Positions 1-12,369 are shown, counted from the first letter of the stretch. The stretch is DNA of 64,000 nucleotides from Gnetum montanum (GCA_015680685.1 MNCI01029529.1:51495-115494); one strand, 5' to 3'. The notes: a model not told the origin generated them from the letters alone. Made by a program: numbers and translations.

Positions 1-553
1 CTTGTTTCCATTCTTGGATTTGTCTCCTCAAGGTTGACACTCTCGCATAGGTTTGATATCTTTCGTTGAAAAGTTCTGCCATTGTTGGCCACCGTTGAAT
101 TGGTTTTGGTTTTAATGACCTATACCATACTTTTTCTTGGCCAACAAGTGTCAAATGAAAGAGCTTAAGCTTTTGCCATCCATTATCAATATTGTTCCAT
201 GTATAGGCATCGTAGAAGGCTTGTAAATGTTGTTGCGGATCTGAATCATAGCCTCCTGAAAACTTGGGAAAGTTATTTAAATCAAGCACAGGTACACAAC
301 TTTTATTACGATGCCTGCGGGCTATTTGAACAGCCTCATGTATTTCTGTTAAGCTTGTAGTGGCCAGTAGGGGTTCATCATCATTAGGTAAGTTATTCTT
401 TTGTGCGTTGGGATGATGTTGTCTTTGTTTATGTTTATAAGAAACCCCCACCTCGGGTTGCGTACTCCAATCTTCATTGTCATAATATTCGTTAGTTCTC
501 CAATGAATTGCGTCACTAGATGTGGCATTATTATAGTCTTGTAGGAGAGACAT
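1..553 (-). CDS. Athila-like Ty3/gypsy Gag, N-terminal part, runs off the left edge
   Basis: Reading leftward from the ATG at 553, the frame stays open for about 184 codons to the window edge, with no stop seen. It encodes the start of a retrotransposon Gag, the structural protein that packages element RNA. The acidic segment DEPLLAT and the block FPKFSGGYDSDPQQHLQAF, then KLKLFHLTL, VWYRSL and RWPTMAELFNERYQ, match position by position the Gags at 55.3 kb (minus) and 10.8 kb (plus) in this window. The start lies about 125 bases inside the primer site at 679-695 and the LTR at 697-1543, as expected for a minus-strand element. Unlike the Gag at 55.5 kb it has no Arg/Ser/His-rich insert before DEPLLAT. 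It is the best preserved retroelement ORF in the window, so this insertion is probably among the younger ones. No catalytic function is expected in this part. Confidence 0.85.
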   Translation of the reverse strand, partial: MSLLQDYNNATSSDAIHWRTNEYYDNEDWSTQPEVGVSYKHKQRQHHPNAQKNNLPNDDEPLLATTSLTEIHEAVQIARRHRNKSCVPVLDLNNFPKFSGGYDSDPQQHLQAFYDAYTWNNIDNGWQKLKLFHLTLVGQEKVWYRSLKPKPIQRWPTMAELFNERYQTYARVSTLRRQIQEWKQ

Positions 554-678
554 GGTTGTAAGGTTGTGTGTGAATTTATATGTGACTTTTATAATTACTT
601 CTTCTTCCTAAGAGATATATCATTAAGTTCTATACAGCGACCTTGTATGATATAACTAATCTAAATAACTAGCACCAT

Positions 679-695
679 CCCCGGCAACGGCACCA
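679..695 (-). promoter_or_regulatory. Primer binding site, complementary to tRNA-Asp 3' end
   Basis: The minus strand reads TGGTGCCGTTGCCGGGG, one base different from TGGCGCCGTTGCCGGGG, the complement of the 3' end of plant tRNA-Asp(GTC) including CCA. It lies one base inside the LTR end at 697, the normal place for the minus-strand DNA primer. A tRNA-Asp primer is, from memory, typical of the Athila group of plant Ty3/gypsy elements, which agrees with the Gag next to it. Confidence 0.85.
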
Positions 696-696
696 A

Positions 697-1543
697 TGAT
701 GAGTGGCGAGGTACCCCTACGCCCAACCATACGAATACGAGTGTTCATGCATGATCTGGTCAAACTCTGTGAACAGGCTAGTTGTGGCATCTAGACAATT
801 ACACGTTGATCACAGTTCACTATCTTCCCACCTGGACTAGTATTTCTTTGTCACATATGGTTTAGTCTAGAGTGAGGCATATGATGTGATCCTAAACTAA
901 TGCTACTCCTAGAGACAATGGAAGATAATATAAATTAGACTAATGAGCAATAGGAAATGAGTCTAAGCTAGCCTAAGTGCAATGAGCATCTGCCCCTTAA
1001 TCATCCGTACACATCTTGGACCTCGTGCACGACTACTACTGTGATTACCAAGCGTAGATCCTAGGTACGCTGCTGGGTTACCAAGTAGTCACACTTAAAT
1101 GCTCGTGATTAAGTCGTACTCATTCCGCATTTAACAATAGGAATAGTAAATGATGATAAATAAATATTAACTAAGAAAGCAATAAATAACAATAACAATT
1201 AACAATTAAACTAAGTGAATGCTGTAATGATGAAATAATCTCGATATTTATTGCCGATCATGTGCGTGTCCAAGTATGTCACACTCGAATAAAGGTTCCA
1301 TACAATTACAAGCATCACACTGCGGGCATGCACTGGGAAAATATTCTAACTCCTATGGAAACAAACTGAAAGATTATAGCTACAAATGATAAAAAGATTC
1401 CTAAATGAGGTGGAGGGCCCTCTTATTTATAGCCTGGGATAGACAGCTGCGTACACGAGGCCCCGTTGACGTAGTGTTGCTGCGTCGACGGGGGCCGTGT
1501 ATACACAGCCTAGTCGACGCATCGACTGATTAGCGCTTCATCA
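697..1543 (-). repeat. 5' LTR of the Athila-like element (847 bp)
   Basis: On the minus strand the repeat starts TGATGAAGCG and ends CACTCATCA, so its ends are the 6-base inverted pair TGATGA/TCATCA. It abuts the primer site on its inner side. The promoter TATA box (CTATAAATAAG on the minus strand) is at about 1421-1433. Just upstream of it is a GC-rich hairpin with arms at 1447-1474 and 1480-1508. The same end sequence begins the LTR at 50043. The outer flank is CTTAG at 1544-1548, the presumed target duplication; the partner copy lies outside the window. Confidence 0.85.
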
Positions 1544-1549
1544 CTTAGT

Positions 1550-2000
1550 TTGCGTAATTACTATGTAGATGATATTGCAGTTAAGTCCAGAGTGGTCTAC
1601 AACCACATAAATGACTTAGACTTAGTGCTTAAATGTTGCCTGAAACATGAACTTAGGCTAAACCCCAAAAAGTATTTTTTTGGCATTAGAATGGGTAAGA
1701 TGCTCAAATTTGTAGTATCCGAAGTAGGTATATGCATAGATCCTGACAAGGTTAAGGTCATAACCAACTTAGCACCACTGGCTAACCTTAAGGAGCTATG
1801 AGGGTTGCAAGGTAGACTATAGCTCATATGCAGGTTTCTCGCTTAGTTAATCTACAAGCTATAGCCAATGCAACATCTACTCAAGAAAGGAGCCTGCTTC
1901 GAGTGGACTACTTAGTGCCAACAAGAATTTGACAACCAAAACTTATCAGCATAAAGCTACTCCATCATTCTCTAGATAGGCTTCTTCTCATCATAGTTCT
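1550..2000 (+). pseudogene. Tat-type Ty3/gypsy reverse transcriptase fragment
   Basis: The first part of this stretch is open and reads YYVDDIAVKSR, then NHINDLDLVLKCCLKHELRLNPKK, here quoted in pieces: the YVDD catalytic box followed by the usual helix and RLNPKK/FG motifs. After that come KVITNLAPLANLKEL and a stop where the family has R, then GLQGRL. This order is standard for the palm and thumb of Ty3/gypsy RT, and the YVDDIAVKSR form is closer to Tat/Ogre than to Athila. The left end is cut by the LTR at 697-1543, so the Athila-like element inserted into this RT gene. Past 1800 the frame carries several stops. It is a dead remnant. Confidence 0.75.
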
Positions 2001-2039
2001 CCTTCATCCTCTAACTTTGATGTGAAGCTTCATTGTAGA

Positions 2040-2610
2040 TGAGAACTAGTTGCAGTAGTCTTTGATGATGATGATGTTCAATAGATCTCTTGCTCCAATA
2101 CCAATAGTGATGATGATGATGAAGCAATCTCTAGGCTTATGCATGATACATCTAATTCAAATGATAATACTAAGGTTAGTGCTTAGTGGGCTAGTGATGA
2201 TTCCCTTTTGGATGCTATCCAAAAAGGAGAAGAGTTTTGATGACTTGACTCATAATGGTTCGGTTGATTTTTGTATTTGATGGTGCATTTGTACTTGATG
2301 GAGACCACATAACTATTATGTGCTCGTGATTATATAGTATAAAATGTTTTATGGGTATAAAGCATATGGGATGTATGTTATAAATAAAGATTTGGGTAGA
2401 CATTTGATGTGACTTATTTTTGTTATTTCTAGAAGCTAGTGTTAATGAATGTATGACTATAATTTTTAATCCATACTTCTTTTCCATCCTTGTTATCATA
2501 GGAAATTTACTATTTTATCTAAGAATGACTAATTATATATTATATATGCCTATGATTCTTTTTGGTTAATCTATTGTCTCAAGTTTTGTTCATCATCAAA
2601 AGGAAGAGAT
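2040..2610 (+). pseudogene. 3' end of a Ty1/copia element, up to its polypurine tract
   Basis: Degenerate sequence directly before the copia LTR at 2611. A frame near 2165-2245 reads DDSLLDAIQKGEEF. The same segment recurs on the minus strand at about 39.0 kb (PSFWMLFKKEESF frame) next to the copia element at 37178-43711, so the two are relatives. The run AAAAGGAAGAGAT at 2598-2610 sits directly against the LTR and is the plus-strand primer (polypurine tract). No intact domain survives. Confidence 0.5.
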
Positions 2611-3625
2611 TGTTAACCTTTTGGTATGTCAAAACTTTGAAAAATGGAGAATTTGTTAGTGTGATTGTGAAATCTTGTAGGTTTAAGGAAGATGAATATA
2701 CCATATTATAGAGACTAAGACAAGAGCATGAATTGACAAACTAGAATGGTAAACTCCAATAAGAAGATGTAAGGATTTGGAGGAAATTGAAAGGATGCAA
2801 GAGATTTCAAATCCCAAACAAGATGTTTTGGAGTTTGATAAGATGTCTCACTCTACTATAAGATTTCTCTCCTATGAAGCTTTGGTCTACAGCAAGATGT
2901 CTTCACAAAACAAGAGACATCCAAAGTTATGCCAAGACATCTTAGTTAAGATGTCTCAGCCAAGATGTCTTGAATCAAGCTAAGACATCTAATGTAAGGT
3001 ATCTCAAGCTCAATAAGACGTCTCACCTACAAGATGGAAATTCAAATAAGATGTCGTAGGCTTGTAGAAGATGTTTTAACTAACCATTTGTAGCCATTGT
3101 ACAAAGTCCAATGGACAAACGAAGATGATAAGGCTATAAAAGAAAGTGATCTCATTTGGAAAAATATAAGAACTTTTCATATAATGAAGCAATCATTATA
3201 TACACATTTTGGAAAATTTTGTACTTCATTTTTTTATCATTTTTGAGTTGTTAATTATTTTTTGAGCCAAAAAGAAAGGAATCAAAAGCTCAGTTCACTT
3301 TCTTACTTGATCTTTCTTTCACTCTTTGTAAGCCCTAAGTGGTTGGATGTTCTTCTTTAGAGAAGATATATTTTGAGCCTATTAAGACCTTGAGAGGTTA
3401 GGCATGTTTCTAAGAGAAAATACTCCTAGTAGAGCTCAATATTTTGTAAAGGCTATCATATACTTGAAACAAAATTTTTTAAAGAATAAAGTATAGAGGT
3501 ATGCAAGGATTCTATCCTTTGGGTGTGGACATACCCAAGTTGGAGAACCATGTACATTTGTTGTGCAAAATTTGCCTCTTAATGGCTAGATTTTATTCAA
3601 CCCCCTTTTAAGCTCTTAATCCTCA
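2611..3625 (+). repeat. 3' LTR of a Ty1/copia element
   Basis: Starts TGTTAACCTTTTGGTATG directly after a polypurine tract. It ends near TTCAACCCCC...CCTCA. Start and end match the reverse complement of both LTRs of the copia element at 37178-43711 (…CTTTTGGTATGT… and TTCAACCCCCCTTATAAG). The outer boundary at 3625 is inferred from that comparison. No primer site follows, so this is a 3' or solo LTR. Confidence 0.65.
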
Positions 3626-3639
3626 AAAGTTATTATCAA

Positions 3640-5390
3640 TTTATAAAAGGTTAATTTAATCCTTGAATTATGTTCTCTCCTAATAGTATATAAGTTTTCT
3701 TATGGTATTAGACAGTGAGTTCACATCATCCATCCATTCCATTTGTACCATAAAAATTCTACATCGTGGAACCATGAAGGTTCTTTTACATCAAAACTAA
3801 AAAGTAACATGTAATCATATTACTAAAAAAAAACTAGAAAAGGATCGAGTGGGAATCAAAAAGGCTATGATATTAAGAAGATTTGAGGTTTTCTTGCCTC
3901 AAATTCCTTCTAGAGTTCTATAATTCTTCATTGGTCTATCATCACTCCTACTATCAACAAAAAAAAACATGTATTTTCATGGTATGGTTGCCATGCAAAA
4001 AAAAAATAGAAACAATGAGAATTCAAAGTATACCCCTTAGATAATATCATGGGCTATAGCCACTAGTTATGGGATTTGAAAGACATGTTACCCATGCATG
4101 AAGGCATTCCTCTAATTAAGCTCCTACCTACTTTCTTCTTTTCTTTTCTTCTTTCCTTTAGTGATGATTATCCTCTATGGTTCTCATGAGCTCTTGATTG
4201 TAGAAGTGTAGAAATATGTCAATGTGGGATCACTATAATTCGAATGCACTTGGTCTAGACTTGAGATATATAGGTATTGAATCATGTTAATTACATAATT
4301 CATCAAGGATCTTGGGTAACCAGGATGTAGATAACTTTTTCATTATTCTCTATTTGCCATTTTTACTTACACAACCTACAACCTTACTACCTCATTTCAT
4401 GGTAAATTGATAATTTCATCTTCTAGTAGGCATAATTAAAAGACACTTCCTTATATAACTATGGAACTTAACTTAAAAAAAAACCATTCATCATCCTAGA
4501 TGCCTATGAACTCCTCATGATGAGGTAATGCAAGGGTATATTTGGCATACATCTACTTTGGGAAGAACCCACTTGCATCTCTTTTGGTTTACTTTAAGTT
4601 ACATTCCCTAACCATTAGTTGATCATTTTGATATCCTTAAAACATCTAATTTTTGTTGTATTTTCCCATTAGAACATTCTCCACAAACTCATCCTGTATG
4701 CTCTAATTGCTTCTATTTGATGAACCATATCCTCTTCCATGTTGTTACTATAATTCTACGTATTTTTTACTTTCATTTGGCTTTTATTTTGATCCCAAAT
4801 TTACTTGAAGTTCCTTCAATTTTAAGTAAATGATAAGCTACACATAGTTGCATCATTGTATCCTTGTCAATGTCTTTGGATGAGTTAACGTAGCTTCATC
4901 AATATACTATAAAAAGCTTGTATATACGCACAATACTTAGCTTATTTTTCACCATTTCATCATAGTGCTAAAGAATTTTATGTCATTTTTCAAAGTTCAA
5001 GAATCTTCTAAGAGCTCTAACTTCCAAACTACTTACCTGAATTCACCCATTGTTCAATCCTTGTGCTACTGGTGGTACATTTTATGTCATGGAGGCATCA
5101 AATACTATGTTTCTAAAGAAAAGTTTTCTGAAATTTCTCTAGCTTTTCACAAGTAAGATATTAAAATAATATTATACGAATAATCACAAGAGATAATATT
5201 AACAATTAATCTATTTTAGAACTTAAATAAAATAATACAATATCATAAGCTTACAATCATTAAACAAAGACTTAACAATAAAATTCTAATGTCTAACAAA
5301 TAGAACATGACCCAATCCAACAAGAAAGGTATCCAAAGAGAACAAAGGTTCTAGCTAAGAGCTACTCCTGGGTTATGTTTGTGATCCTAG
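3640..5390 (+). other. Element H: UTR between pol and ORF3, with TATA-like box
   Basis: This stretch holds no gene. It lines up with 16.4-18.1 kb of element B1: blocks around CACATCATCCATCCATTCC (3722), the GCAAGGGTATATTTGGCAT region (4530) and the approach to ORF3 are shared in the same order. A TATA-like TATAAAAA is at 4908-4915, preceded by GTTAACGTAGC, at the same relative place as TATAAATA at 17666 in B1. The pol part of H is missing; the copia LTR ends just upstream. Confidence 0.55.
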
Positions 5391-8210
5391 ATGGCATCCA
5401 AAAGAGGACCACAAGTAGGAGGATCATCATAGCCCAATGAGAAGTTATCTAGAGGAGGAAGAAGCCAATAACAACCCCAGAAGAAAGTAGCCAAATCTAC
5501 ACATGCTACTAGTTTCCTATGGGAGGAGTGTGAGTTGGAATCTATTAGGAAGATTCCTACTATAGAGATAAGGAAATCTATGCAAGATTAGGCCTAAAGA
5601 CCAATACCTAATTTTGAGGTCATGCTTACATAAGCCTTCTTGAAAAAGATCTAGAATAAAGATATCAAGAGATCAATCCTATAAAAGCTAAAATTTAGAC
5701 CATTCCTAGATATGTCACCAAAGGAGATCTACTATGGTCCATTCTCTTCATTAGTACAAAATGATACATCACCATTCTCTCCATTAGTACAAAATGAGAT
5801 CTTCTTATTGGAACTACCAACAAGAAGATTCTAGGTTCAAAATCAAAGACATCACCATCTTCTACTTGGTTGAGGCCATTACAAAACTTGTTAGTTTACC
5901 TAACACTAAAATGAAGCCAACAAAAATCTCCACATAGGTAGACCCAAAGGCTAAGAAAGAATAGGCCGATTGATGCTATGGGCTAGACTAGAAGGAATAC
6001 AATGCCCTAACTAAAGTAGAATATGCATACTTCAAAATTGCTACCTATCACCTTAATCCAATAGTGAGGCTAACCAAGGTCATAGTCCTCTCTACCAAGG
6101 AATGTGTGGTTCTAAGAAGAACATTCCCTATCAACCTATTGTAACTCATTTTTCTTATGATAGAAGAGTATTTCAAAGGAGAATGAGAAGTGCATAAAGA
6201 TACTATGTCCCATGCCTAATCAAAGGGGAGAAATAGCCTTCTATTCTAGTGATGTGATTTTCCACTCTCCTCCCACATCATGATATGAGATAATGAAGGA
6301 AAAAGCCACTACTAAGCTACAAGAAGAGGAATAATCATCACCATCATTACCTACAATACTAAAGATAACATGAGAGGTCCTTGCAACTATTGAACACCTA
6401 AAAAAACCTTAGGGAGAAACAACTATAGCAAAAACAAGCCTTTAGAGGTGGTGGAGAATCTTTTGTGCATCATCCAACCATGAACCATTTCAACAAGGTC
6501 ACAATGACCATTAGCTAGCTAGAAAGTGATACAGCCCTTCTATTGTTAGCATAGAGACACTAAACACTCATCTTTCCCAATCCTATTACTAGAGAAGTTA
6601 CTATGTCCATCCTAAAATAAGAATTTTCCAAAATCTCTAGAAATGTAGCAGCCTTCTTTATCATGCTAGAAGAAGAGCAAGGAGCAATGACCCTAGTCAT
6701 GCCACATAAGGACTAGTATATAGTGGCACAGGTGGTGGAAAATTGAGTTGTTAAAGCTCTAAATGCTCCTATTTCATCTACACCTAACATTGCTACTATG
6801 GTAGACATACATGCATCAGCAGCAATAGGAAGTAGTTAGATGAGTATTGCCCAATATGGGGAGATGTTAGAATGACTAGTGGGAGCTAGGTAACTACCTA
6901 TGGAGATATTTAATGTCTTGAAAGATATATCAGAAACCCAATTACAAGCACTAAAGATGAGGGAAAATTATTAATTATCAATGTGCAACTCAAGGAGGCC
7001 ACCACTAGTAATCAATGATTGGCCATCAAGGTTTCTAAACTAAGAGCCAATCTCTTTGATCCAATAATTCTCTAGCTAGAGTTGACAAGAGATGATGTTT
7101 TTTAGTAGCTTCAATAGAAATACCAAGAGGCTAAGAATGAAAAGAATATGGTAATCTTTAAGACATCACTATCAAAAGCAATGGCCAACAACACTGATTG
7201 TGATCTCTTAGAAGTTTGTAATAAAAACTTGGTGGTCAGTTGTGATAACCACTACCTACAGAATGCTAAGTAACAAAAGGATTAGATGGTATAGCATATT
7301 TACCAATATTAGAAATAGCTTTCCATGGTAAACTTAGATCTAAGGAGGTTGGCTGTAGAAAATAGGAATCTCTTGATAAAAGAGGTTTGAACCCTTTGCC
7401 TGAAAACTACTATTCAAATTACCCCATAGAAGAATAAAGCCTTGAAGTTTGAAAACATGAAAAATTACTATAGGGACTAGGTTGGAATGCTTAAAGAAGT
7501 TAATGAAAAATAAATCAAGTTAACCAAGGTGAAGTTAAACAAGGTCATATAGTAGCTCCAACAAAAAGGTGATTTGTCGCAGCCAAGCTTTGATGAATTT
7601 AATGCATGCAATCAAGTAGAGATACACCTGAAGGAATTGTAAATGGAGGAGTTGACTAAATACATGGAACTTTCTAGCCTCTACTATGCAAACTTAGTAA
7701 TGGTGACTACAAGAATGCCTAAAGGTATAATTTGAAAAGTAGATGACTAGCTCTTACCTCCTTTATAAGGCAAACTTCAAGATCCATAAGGAGACCTAAA
7801 AAAAGTTGGAGATGGCTAATGTGAAGCTTGAGATTCTCAAGAGAAAATTCACTAATTAATGATTTGTTACTAAGAACCTAACTAGAAGAATAAGTAACCA
7901 TTGAAAGCTGCAAAACCTTGTCTCTACATTCAACTTTGAATGTAAATATTGCATAGCCTAGTTTATAAATATGGAGGAGATGCTTTCATCATTGTCATGC
8001 CTATGGGATATTTCAACACCATAAAATCTAGGTGAAGTAGCTTGGGCCATTCATTATCCATTTGGAAAAGAGAAAAAAATGAAGGCATTCCAAGATGCCT
8101 TCAAATTTCAATAATAGCAGCAACAGCAATAGGATAGTCTCAACAACCAAGAGGGCTAGGATGTGATGAAGGATCCTCTACATCACAAGAGCATCCAACT
8201 TCAAGAATGG
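5391..8210 (+). pseudogene. Accessory ORF3 of Athila-like element H (coiled-coil protein relic)
   Basis: Not a gene I can name. The start ATG at 5391 (MASKRGPQ) and the following frame are interrupted by many stops, but the protein is recognisable by comparison with the copies at 18135 (B1) and 61545 (G, minus). Shared blocks are LWEE.E.ESI near the start, KIKDI.IFYL with LPNTK, VDPKAKKE, KEYNAL, YFKIATYHLNP, and later long Gln/Lys/Glu/Leu-rich stretches typical of coiled coils. Agreement at protein level between copies shows this was a translated gene of the element. Its length (~2.8 kb) and position, between pol and the 3' LTR in sense, are those of an env-like ORF in Athila elements, but no clear membrane segment was found. 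A weak resemblance to the plant mobile-element domain 'putative plant transposon protein' is possible (from memory). Confidence 0.6.
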
Positions 8211-8420
8211 TGTAGAATTCATCTCACCCATCATTTAGCTAGTTTCCTTCCTATAATAATAAGTTGAGCATCTTTTTGAAAAAATGTACAATCCTTTTAT
8301 TATAAATATAGCACTCACAGTTAGTTAGTTAATAAAAGTCTATACTTCGCCAAATTTTGTAAGAAAGTCAGTCTCATTTTTGTTCATTTGAGGACAAGTT
8401 TTGAATTAATTATAGAGCTA

Positions 8421-9267
8421 TTATGAAGTGTGAATAAGGTGACTGCATCAACGTATGGTCATCAACCTAGCCCCATTGACACATCTCAAGATGCGTTAAT
8501 GCAATTACATCAACACTGATGTAGTCATTGCATGTATAAATGCACATCCCTCTCTCATTTATGACATCATTTGATCATTCCCCTAGCCAAATTCTTACAA
8601 TTTTTTTAGTAGAAGTTAGAAAACATTTTTCTCTAAGTGCTCATAGATTCAAGTGATTGTATGACATTTTATTTAAGTGTAACATGTACTTGGGTACAAC
8701 TGCATGAATGGTAATAAAATTAAGATTTTTTCTATTCATTATATCATTTGGATTATTTTAACTTTACTTTATAGTAATTTATTTTGAATGTAATTTACTT
8801 TATTATTATTAAATATTTAATATTATATTTTGTAATCAACATGAGTATGACCACTTTGAGCATAACATATTAATACTTGGTAACCCTAGTTGTGGATACT
8901 TGGTAACCCACATTTTGGATGTGTACGAAAAGTATAAAGTAATTATCCACATTTAAGCTAGTTTATTTGATTAATTATTTAATAAATTACTTAATTTAAA
9001 TATTAAATATTTCTCTATTTAATTATTTGTTGGATATAGAAAATAATAAAAATTATGAAAATGAATATCTTACACCTCAATCAAAATTAACCATACTAAT
9101 ACATTAACAAAAGTGTTGATTGGAAAGACAATGATTAACAAATCACATTTTTTACCATCTAAAAATATCGGATACTTAGGTAAAATATAGTCCACAGAAT
9201 TCAACAAAATCACACATACATGGTAAGATTCATATGGTTGGGCATAGGAAACACCTACTACTCATCA
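8421..9267 (+). repeat. 3' LTR of Athila-like element H
   Basis: Starts TTATGAAGTG, aligned to TGATGAAGC of the LTR at 21174, and ends ACTACTCATCA. The preceding AGGACAAGTTTT motif is the same as before the B1 3' LTR. A TATA-like box lies at about 8541 (GTATAAATGCA). The U3 part repeats the short CATCAACG/TGATGTAG motifs found in the other Athila-like LTRs here. Exactly five bases (ATTAG, 9268-9272) separate it from the next LTR, so element B1 inserted right at its end. Confidence 0.75.
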
Positions 9268-9272
9268 ATTAG

Positions 9273-10115
9273 TGATGATACATAAATTGGTTACATTAAC
9301 TGGGCCTCATCAACTAAGCCCCATTGACACATGATTTGATGCATTGACATGGCCTTGTCAACATAGTGTTTGTTTTTGTCTATAAATATGTGCTCACCTG
9401 GCATCTTTATGGCATCTTTATCATAGTTGTAGCGAAGATCTTGTAGTTTTATTAAGTGAAAGTTAGAATATTTTTCTAAGTGCATGCAGTAGGAGTCAAG
9501 AGTGTACAGATATTTATTTGAGCACTATTTTTCCTAAGCATAGTAGTGTGTACAGCAATAAAGATGAGCTTTTTGATAAACCTTGCAACACTTCAAAATA
9601 GATTAATTGTTCACTTATGCATTTACTATTTTATGCAATTTTTTTAATCCTTCAAGTAATTAAATAGTTAATTAAGCTAAGCTACAGCATGATTAATTAA
9701 TCACATAAGTATGACCACTTTAAGCATATGCTTGATGCTTGGTAAATCTAGTAATGCTTAACATTTGGTAACCCAGTAGCATTAAACATGTTCAAAATGT
9801 GTATGACAACTAAAAATGGAGTAGCTGGTTAGGTTAAATTAGCAATTTAATTATTATATTTTATACATTATTGTAATCCTTAGGTGACTTAAAATAGAAA
9901 ACATCTAAAATGATAAAAATCATATGCCTTAGTTGCACTTAACCAAACCTTTGCATTTCACAAATGTAATTGGAAACATAACAATTGCAATGGTTAAATT
10001 TACTTCCTAGAGACTAGTGTACTTAGAAGGTCATAAGTCTACAAAATTCAACTGGATCATGTGTGAATGCTTAGTGATTTGTATGGTTGGGTATAAGAGT
10101 GCTTGTCACTCATCA
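9273..10115 (+). repeat. 5' LTR of element B1 (843 bp)
   Basis: Starts TGATGATACATAAATTGG and ends CACTCATCA, one base before the primer site. The promoter TATAAATA is at 9381-9388, with polyadenylation-type AATAAAG near 9559. It matches the 3' LTR at 21174 through most of its length, for example TATAAATATGTGCT, AAGATGAGCTTTTTGAT and GTATGACCACTT, with many point differences and some indels, so the insertion is old. Confidence 0.85.
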
Positions 10116-10116
10116 T

Positions 10117-10133
10117 CGGTGTCATTGCTAGGG
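10117..10133 (+). promoter_or_regulatory. Primer binding site of B1 (decayed tRNA-Asp type)
   Basis: CGGTGTCATTGCTAGGG against the tRNA-Asp complement TGGCGCCGTTGCCGGGG: 11 of 17 match, and all six differences are transitions. The following ACTTGG also fits. Position, one base after the LTR, supports the call. Confidence 0.7.
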
Positions 10134-10288
10134 ACTTGGTACTTTGATATGTGTGCTATTTAGGACTTAGTGAATATTATTTAGGATCATTGGATTGAAT
10201 CTTAAAGTCATAATCATTCAAAAAATAAATACATAATAATTAATCAAAAATATACTACAAGCATACTGAGAAATTATTTCTAATAAAA

Positions 10289-12330
10289 ATGTCTTCTTCT
10301 TCTCGTAGGTATACACCACAAGAATGCAGAGTGGTGTAAACTCATCCTAATGAGTTTGTAACCAACTTTACTTACATCCTTCATCAAGATGAACAAATGC
10401 AGTGGCAAGACATGGAGGGAAATGTTGTATTTCCACCTAACTAATCTATTACCAAGATGCTGCTCCAAACCCTTACAAGGTTGGGCATCAAGAAGCTTCA
10501 CAAAGAGTATGTTGTGAAAGATCATGACTTCCCAAACTACCATCCCACTGAGACACAATGTAAATAAGATTGGCAATAGGAAAAGCACTATAAAAACATG
10601 AAGGAAAAACTATTCACTGATCTCTTGTTCCTACTAGATCAAAAGGATAATAAGGAACCTCTTTCTATGGATTCTCAACATGCAGACTCTCCACCTCTTG
10701 ACTTTAATGAAGGAAAGACGAACCCTAATCCTATATCATTGATCAATAATCAAGGTTCTAGTAATAGTGAGTCCCATAGTCNAGCATGTAAAAGATAGCC
10801 AAATTATGAGGCTAGACATGAATAATATCCCTAGATTTGATGGGGGATATACCTCAGATCCTCAAATTCATTTACAAGCCTTTCATGATGCTTGTGCCTT
10901 ACAAAATATTGAAAATGATTAGCAAAAGCTCAAGCTATTCCCCACCATACTCATCAAGGAAGTGAAAAGCTAATTCTAATCTCTAGAACCATAATTAATC
11001 TATCAATAGAGTATAATGCTAAAATTGTTTAATGATAAGTGTCAGATGTACTTTAGAGTGTCAAACCTATGTAGGAAAATCCAAGGCTAGAAACAAGGAA
11101 CACATGAACCCTTGGATGCCACCATGGGTAGATATTATTCATTATTACACTAATGCCTTAGCCATGGTTACTCTTAACAGGAACAACTTCATCATATCAT
11201 AGATGGGTTTCACTTGGAAACATGGAGAACCCTTGGGATCTATGGCCAAGGAAGGATATTGGAATTAAGAGCCCATCAAATACAAAGGTTGATTGAGTAG
11301 GTAGCACAAGAGGAAGGAGATTTGAGAAAATGAGAAAGTGCAAAAGAATATAACAAGGATCCTTACATCAAAAAGAAGGAGGTCTAATTTTGTGGTAGTA
11401 AGGAGTCACCTCTTAATGTAGTGATGTAACAAAAGACCTTACTGATCTAGAAATCTATGTCTAAAATTTTGGCCAAGGTAGATAAAATGTGGGATTTTTT
11501 GGATGAAAAATTCCAAACTACTCTAAAAAGTATAGAAGAATCAAGAGATCATAGTAGTGATTATGATTGTAGAAGGAAAAAAGAAGCTGAACGTACCTAC
11601 TAAAGGGGTAAGGACAAAGTTGCTATAGTAGAAGAATTTGTGGAGACTAAATCAGATAATGATGGTGGGTGTGACATCTTCCACTATGAACATCCTAAGG
11701 GATGTTGCCCTATTATGTTACACTTACAAAAATCTAGTGTGTATGCTCTAAATCCATGACTATAAAAAAGATAAACACCCAGAAGATTACCTTATCCTCA
11801 AAACAATCCTAGGTAGTTCCCCCAACAACAACCTTATTATCTAAGTGGAATTCTATCATAATCATATGAGAAATATCAGTAGTAGAAGCAACCATAGTCA
11901 TGGGGGATATCACTACCATGGTAGCACTACCCTTATAGGTAGCCAAATCCATATGGATACTATGTTTAGCAATCCCTCTCTTCACATGACTCTTCTAGTC
12001 ACATTTCTCCTTTCCATCATCACTACTACCCTTCGAAATATCACCAAACTCATTTTTCAACTCCTAGAGAGAATTCCGTATTTCATCCATACCCTCCTCA
12101 TGTATCTACATCTATTCCTTGACTTTCAACACAGCTACCTCCTACTCCATCCATGTAGGGTGAGCTTCCAACCTAGCCACAACAACGTAATTCTATAAGG
12201 GCTATTAATCTACAACCAGTTAATCAACTAAAAGGTTCAGAACCTACATATCACAAATGATCATTCCTCTAATCCAGTAGCCCTCCTAAGCCCTTACAAA
12301 CTCATGCAGTTATTCATCCTTCTCCTTCCT
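10289..12330 (+). pseudogene. Gag of element B1
   Basis: The ATG at 10289 (MSSSSRRYTPQEC) begins a frame with scattered stops. The N-terminal part (MLLQTLTRLGI, KEYVV, NYHPTETQC) aligns with the Gag at 55.9 kb on the minus strand. From 10808 the core reads LDMNNIPRFDGGY, HLQAFHDACALQNIEN, KLKLFPTILIKE, then KQGTHEPLDATMGRYY and HHIIDG, the usual Ty3/gypsy Gag (retrotrans_gag) order. Near 11670 a zinc-knuckle relic GCDIFHYEHPKGCC has lost one Cys compared with CKICQYDHPKGCC of element J. A Pro-rich, open but shifted stretch follows at 11845-12200. One ambiguous base is at 10782. Confidence 0.75.
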
Positions 12331-12369
12331 CATCCTCTTCAAGTCATCAAATCAAGAGCCCTTCAAACC

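Noticed and set aside
679-695. tRNA-Asp-like sequence as a tRNA gene
   Set aside because: Only the 3' end is complementary and it abuts an LTR, so it is a primer site.
11845-12198. 117-codon open frame as a separate small gene
   Set aside because: It sits in the Gag-protease interval of B1, where the correct frame aligns with the Pro-rich Gag tail of J.
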